Of a DNA stretch of 64,000 nt, positions 61,931-64,000 are shown one piece after another. The stretch covers positions 124,001 to 188,000 of the forward strand of contig NZ_JAGILA010000003.1 of assembly GCF_017874595.1 (NCBI RefSeq), written 5' to 3'. Under the pieces are notes generated by a model that made no database searches, was not told the origin of the DNA, and worked only from the letters and a program-made list of their open reading frames with translations. Each line of letters opens with the position of its first letter. The stretch's first letter is position 1. Made by a program: the position numbers and the translations under genes. Origin of the DNA: Sinorhizobium kostiense. GTDB lineage: Bacteria; Pseudomonadota; Alphaproteobacteria; Rhizobiales; Rhizobiaceae.

Positions 61931-61993
61931 CGAGATTATCTCCTGATGAGGTGTTAGTCCGAATGTCTTGCAGCTACGGCAAGGGGTGGAGCA

Positions 61994-62386
61994 TCACTGC
62001 CGCACGGCATACCAGGAGGCGACGTAGCCGGCCGCAGCAGTCCCGTGCGAATGCGGAACGTCGCGGACGATGCTGCCGACAATGGCATCTCTCTGGTCGA
62101 CGCCGTTCGGCCAGTTCGGCACGACGTAGCCGCGATAGCTGTAGATCCAGGTCTCCCCGGCCACCTCGCCCTTTCCGGTAAATTTGAGTTCGACCGGGTC
62201 GCCCATCCGCGCTGCGCCGGTCAGTTCCAACGACCAGCCGGGGCCGCCGATGGTTCCGCCAATCCTGCCGGGCGCCACCTCGGTCAGCACCAGCGTTCCC
62301 TGACCAAATTCCAGGGTGCTGAAATCGGCCGAAAGGTCGGGATTGTTGATCAGGCTCCGATAACTCCAAGTGCCGACGAAGCTCAT
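61994..62386 (-). CDS. Hypothetical beta-barrel-like protein between tyrosinase and multicopper oxidase genes
   Basis: A 130-residue protein starting MSFVGTWSYRSLINNPDLSA, with GGGAGGAAAT directly before ATG 62384-62386. Alternating beta-strand pattern (GTLVLTEVAPGRIGGTIGG, WSLELTGAARMGDPVELKF) and a YVVPNWPNG segment suggest a lipocalin/avidin-like barrel. Function unknown. It is in the same operon as the two copper oxidases, with 63 and 28 bp gaps. A start 19 codons further upstream lacks a ribosome site. Confidence 0.72.
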   Translation of the reverse strand: MSFVGTWSYRSLINNPDLSADFSTLEFGQGTLVLTEVAPGRIGGTIGGPGWSLELTGAARMGDPVELKFTGKGEVAGETWIYSYRGYVVPNWPNGVDQRDAIVGSIVRDVPHSHGTAAAGYVASWYAVRQ

Positions 62387-62414
62387 ATTTCCTCCCACAT
62401 GGCGATCAGCTGAC

Positions 62415-64000
62415 CTAATGATGGCCGGAAACGGTGCCGCCATTGCCGTCCGGCAGGGTAATCCTGACGTTCTGCATCATCCCCTGGTCCTCATGATCGA
62501 GGATGTGGCAATGCAAAACGAACTCGCCGATGTAGCGCTGGTAGCGCGTCCGCACCGTGATCGTGTAACGCGTCGACGGGTCGGTGCCGGGATTCTTGAT
62601 CCACAGCGTGTCCTTCCAGACATTCTTCAGTCCCGGATATTGCGGGTCGCCGTCGTCGTCGGCACCAAGGGCGCTGACATCATTGCCGGCCGCATCGACG
62701 ATCTTGATGATCTGGAACGGGTTGACATGGATATGGAAAGGATGGCTGACGAAATCCGACCGGAGCGTCCACTCATCCACGCCGTTCAGCGGCAGCGTCC
62801 GGTCGATGCGGTTGGCATCATAGGGCTGGCCGTCAATCTCGAAGAAGGTGCCGCCCGGCTGCTTCACATCGATATTGAACACCAGTTGCTGCTCGCCGGT
62901 GACCTCGCCCGGTTCGATGTCCGGATGCGGAACAAAGCTTGAAAGCCGCATATCGTTCTTGAGGTCGTCGATGACCTTGCCGGCAACATCCGGCGCCATC
63001 GTGCGCTCAGCCGCCGAAATCAGCCAATCCTGCAGATAGGTGCTGATCTCGCCATTGACGGTTTCGCCTTCCACTGCGGTGACAATGCCGAGAAGGCGGC
63101 GGCTCGGAGCAAGCTGGTTGACGCTCGCCGCTGCCGGCGCGGCGGCGTCGACGAGGCAGTAGTCACCCGCTTGCGGCAGCACCACTAAGGCATCAACCCT
63201 GTAGCCCGGCTGCAGCACCGCCTGCTGCCGCATCTGCACCTGCGCCATTGTCAGGCCGTCCTGGGCCACCACGCCATACGGAATGGGATCCTCGCCGCAA
63301 TTCTGGTCAATCCATCTATCGGTGTCCGCCGCGGTAAGCGCGCGCAACGCGGCCGAGCCGGTCTTCCGGCGGATCTCGAAATTGATGGTGTCGCGAACTC
63401 CCGCATGGATCATCCGCCAGCGCTCGACCGACCCAGCCACCGCCGGCGCCAACTGGCCCAGCACCTGACCGTTGATGCTGGTAAAGCGGCCCGAGGCCGG
63501 CCAAGTGCCAGGTCCGAACTGGTCGTAGCTTTCGATGCCCCCCACCTGCCCTGGCTGGCAATCATAAGTGATGCCGCCGTCGCTGTCGGTGCAGGCATAT
63601 TGGATCTGCTGTAGCACCAGGACCCGCTCGGCGATATCGGAGCCGTCTGGCTGCTTCAGCAGGCGGTCGATATCGCCGGTCTCCGTCGGGGTCGGCATGC
63701 GATCGCCACGGATGATCAGCGCTCCGGACATGCCGCTCGACACCTGCAATGCGGTCGAGCCGTGCAGGTGCGGGTGATACCAGAAGGTGCCCGCCGGATG
63801 GTCGGCGGGGATGTTGTATTCATACTGGAACGCAATGCCAGGGCGGATCGAAACCAGCACATTGTCGCCATTGCCCGACGGGTTTACCCAGAGACCGTGA
63901 GAATGCAGGTTCGTACCATTGAAGCAATGGGGGGTATTGGCACTGCCCCCGCCGATGCCGCAGGTCGAATCCTGAGGGAGCATGTTGTTCAGTGTGATCC
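62415..64000 (-). CDS. Multicopper oxidase (laccase/bilirubin-oxidase-like), partial at window end
   Basis: At least 528 residues; the N-terminus lies beyond the right edge, since the frame is open through ITLNN before the first internal Met. Copper-binding segments are NLHSHGLW and FWYHPHLHGS near the start of the visible part. In the C-terminal region, HPFHIHVNPFQI and HCHILDHEDQGMM supply the trinuclear and type-1 copper ligands. It would oxidise phenolics or metals with O2 in the periplasm. It ends in HH after GNGGTVSG. First gene of the minus-strand tyrosinase operon. Confidence 0.9.
   Translation of the reverse strand, partial: ITLNNMLPQDSTCGIGGGSANTPHCFNGTNLHSHGLWVNPSGNGDNVLVSIRPGIAFQYEYNIPADHPAGTFWYHPHLHGSTALQVSSGMSGALIIRGDRMPTPTETGDIDRLLKQPDGSDIAERVLVLQQIQYACTDSDGGITYDCQPGQVGGIESYDQFGPGTWPASGRFTSINGQVLGQLAPAVAGSVERWRMIHAGVRDTINFEIRRKTGSAALRALTAADTDRWIDQNCGEDPIPYGVVAQDGLTMAQVQMRQQAVLQPGYRVDALVVLPQAGDYCLVDAAAPAAASVNQLAPSRRLLGIVTAVEGETVNGEISTYLQDWLISAAERTMAPDVAGKVIDDLKNDMRLSSFVPHPDIEPGEVTGEQQLVFNIDVKQPGGTFFEIDGQPYDANRIDRTLPLNGVDEWTLRSDFVSHPFHIHVNPFQIIKIVDAAGNDVSALGADDDGDPQYPGLKNVWKDTLWIKNPGTDPSTRYTITVRTRYQRYIGEFVLHCHILDHEDQGMMQNVRITLPDGNGGTVSGHH

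Noticed and set aside
1..64000. CRISPR arrays, rRNA operons, nod boxes
   Set aside because: No regularly spaced short repeats, no rRNA-like sequence and no nod-box match were seen on reading both strands.

Overview
The window is alpha-proteobacterial and almost certainly comes from a symbiosis-type accessory replicon or island of a Rhizobiaceae member (Sinorhizobium/Ensifer or Rhizobium). The evidence is the rhizobial hupSLCDEFGHIJK-hypABFCDEX order, a rhizobial-type rhc type III secretion locus, a dispersed rhizobial palindrome at 50116-50164, and the density of integrase, IS and phage remnants. No rRNA, tRNA or CRISPR array was seen. The species cannot be fixed from the sequence alone.

Layout. 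(1) 0-5 kb: signalling genes, namely a three-PAS hybrid histidine kinase, an OmpR-type regulator coupled to a REC-EAL phosphodiesterase, and a PilZ-like protein. (2) 5.1-26.1 kb: a [NiFe] uptake hydrogenase locus behind a sigma-54 promoter. HupS carries the extra cysteines of the oxygen-tolerant class. The locus is interrupted between hupF and hupG by about 4.4 kb built of two integrase-cargo-repeat modules. A second, textbook sigma-54 promoter sits just downstream of the insertion and ahead of hupG. hupE is frameshifted, HupI lacks one iron-ligand cysteine, and hoxA is cut off after about 15 codons by another integrase remnant, so the system looks partly decayed or newly dependent on NifA-type control. 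(3) 26.1-31 kb: an integrase remnant, a convergent sce7726-family nuclease/beta-family pair (defence-like), a decayed phage lysis region (GH108, DUF1515, possible tape measure) and an aldose-epimerase-like gene.

(4) 31.5-37 kb: an unassigned biosynthetic operon of a sulfotransferase, a 40-codon ORF with a perfect Shine-Dalgarno, a stand-alone condensation-domain protein, a GMC oxidoreductase and a class-III aminotransferase. (5) 37-41 kb: an IS3 fragment, small ORFs, and a candidate RiPP locus. The RiPP locus has a 66-residue peptide ending in a two-cysteine segment, a strong hairpin terminator, and a radical SAM/SPASM enzyme with a PqqD-like N-terminal region. (6) 41.5-58 kb: a GH12 endoglucanase without an obvious signal peptide, then the T3SS locus: sctI/nopB-like, rhcJ, nolU, nolV, rhcN, rhcQ, rhcR, rhcS, rhcT, rhcU, a divergent sctO-like/rhcC1 pair, a 55-residue needle-like protein, sctD, rhcV and a 1072-residue HrpK-like protein. 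RhcU stops just before the expected NPTH autocleavage site, exactly where the dispersed palindrome begins. (7) 58-64 kb: a low-information stretch, a small HTH gene, and a minus-strand operon encoding a multicopper oxidase (cut by the window end), a 130-residue protein, a Tat-exported tyrosinase and a 110-residue protein.

How the genes work together. hup/hyp would build a membrane-bound H2-oxidising enzyme with its Ni-Fe(CN)2CO cofactor machinery. rhc would inject effectors into the plant. The tyrosinase/laccase operon would oxidise phenolics. The 31-41 kb region probably makes one or two small molecules or peptides of unknown structure.
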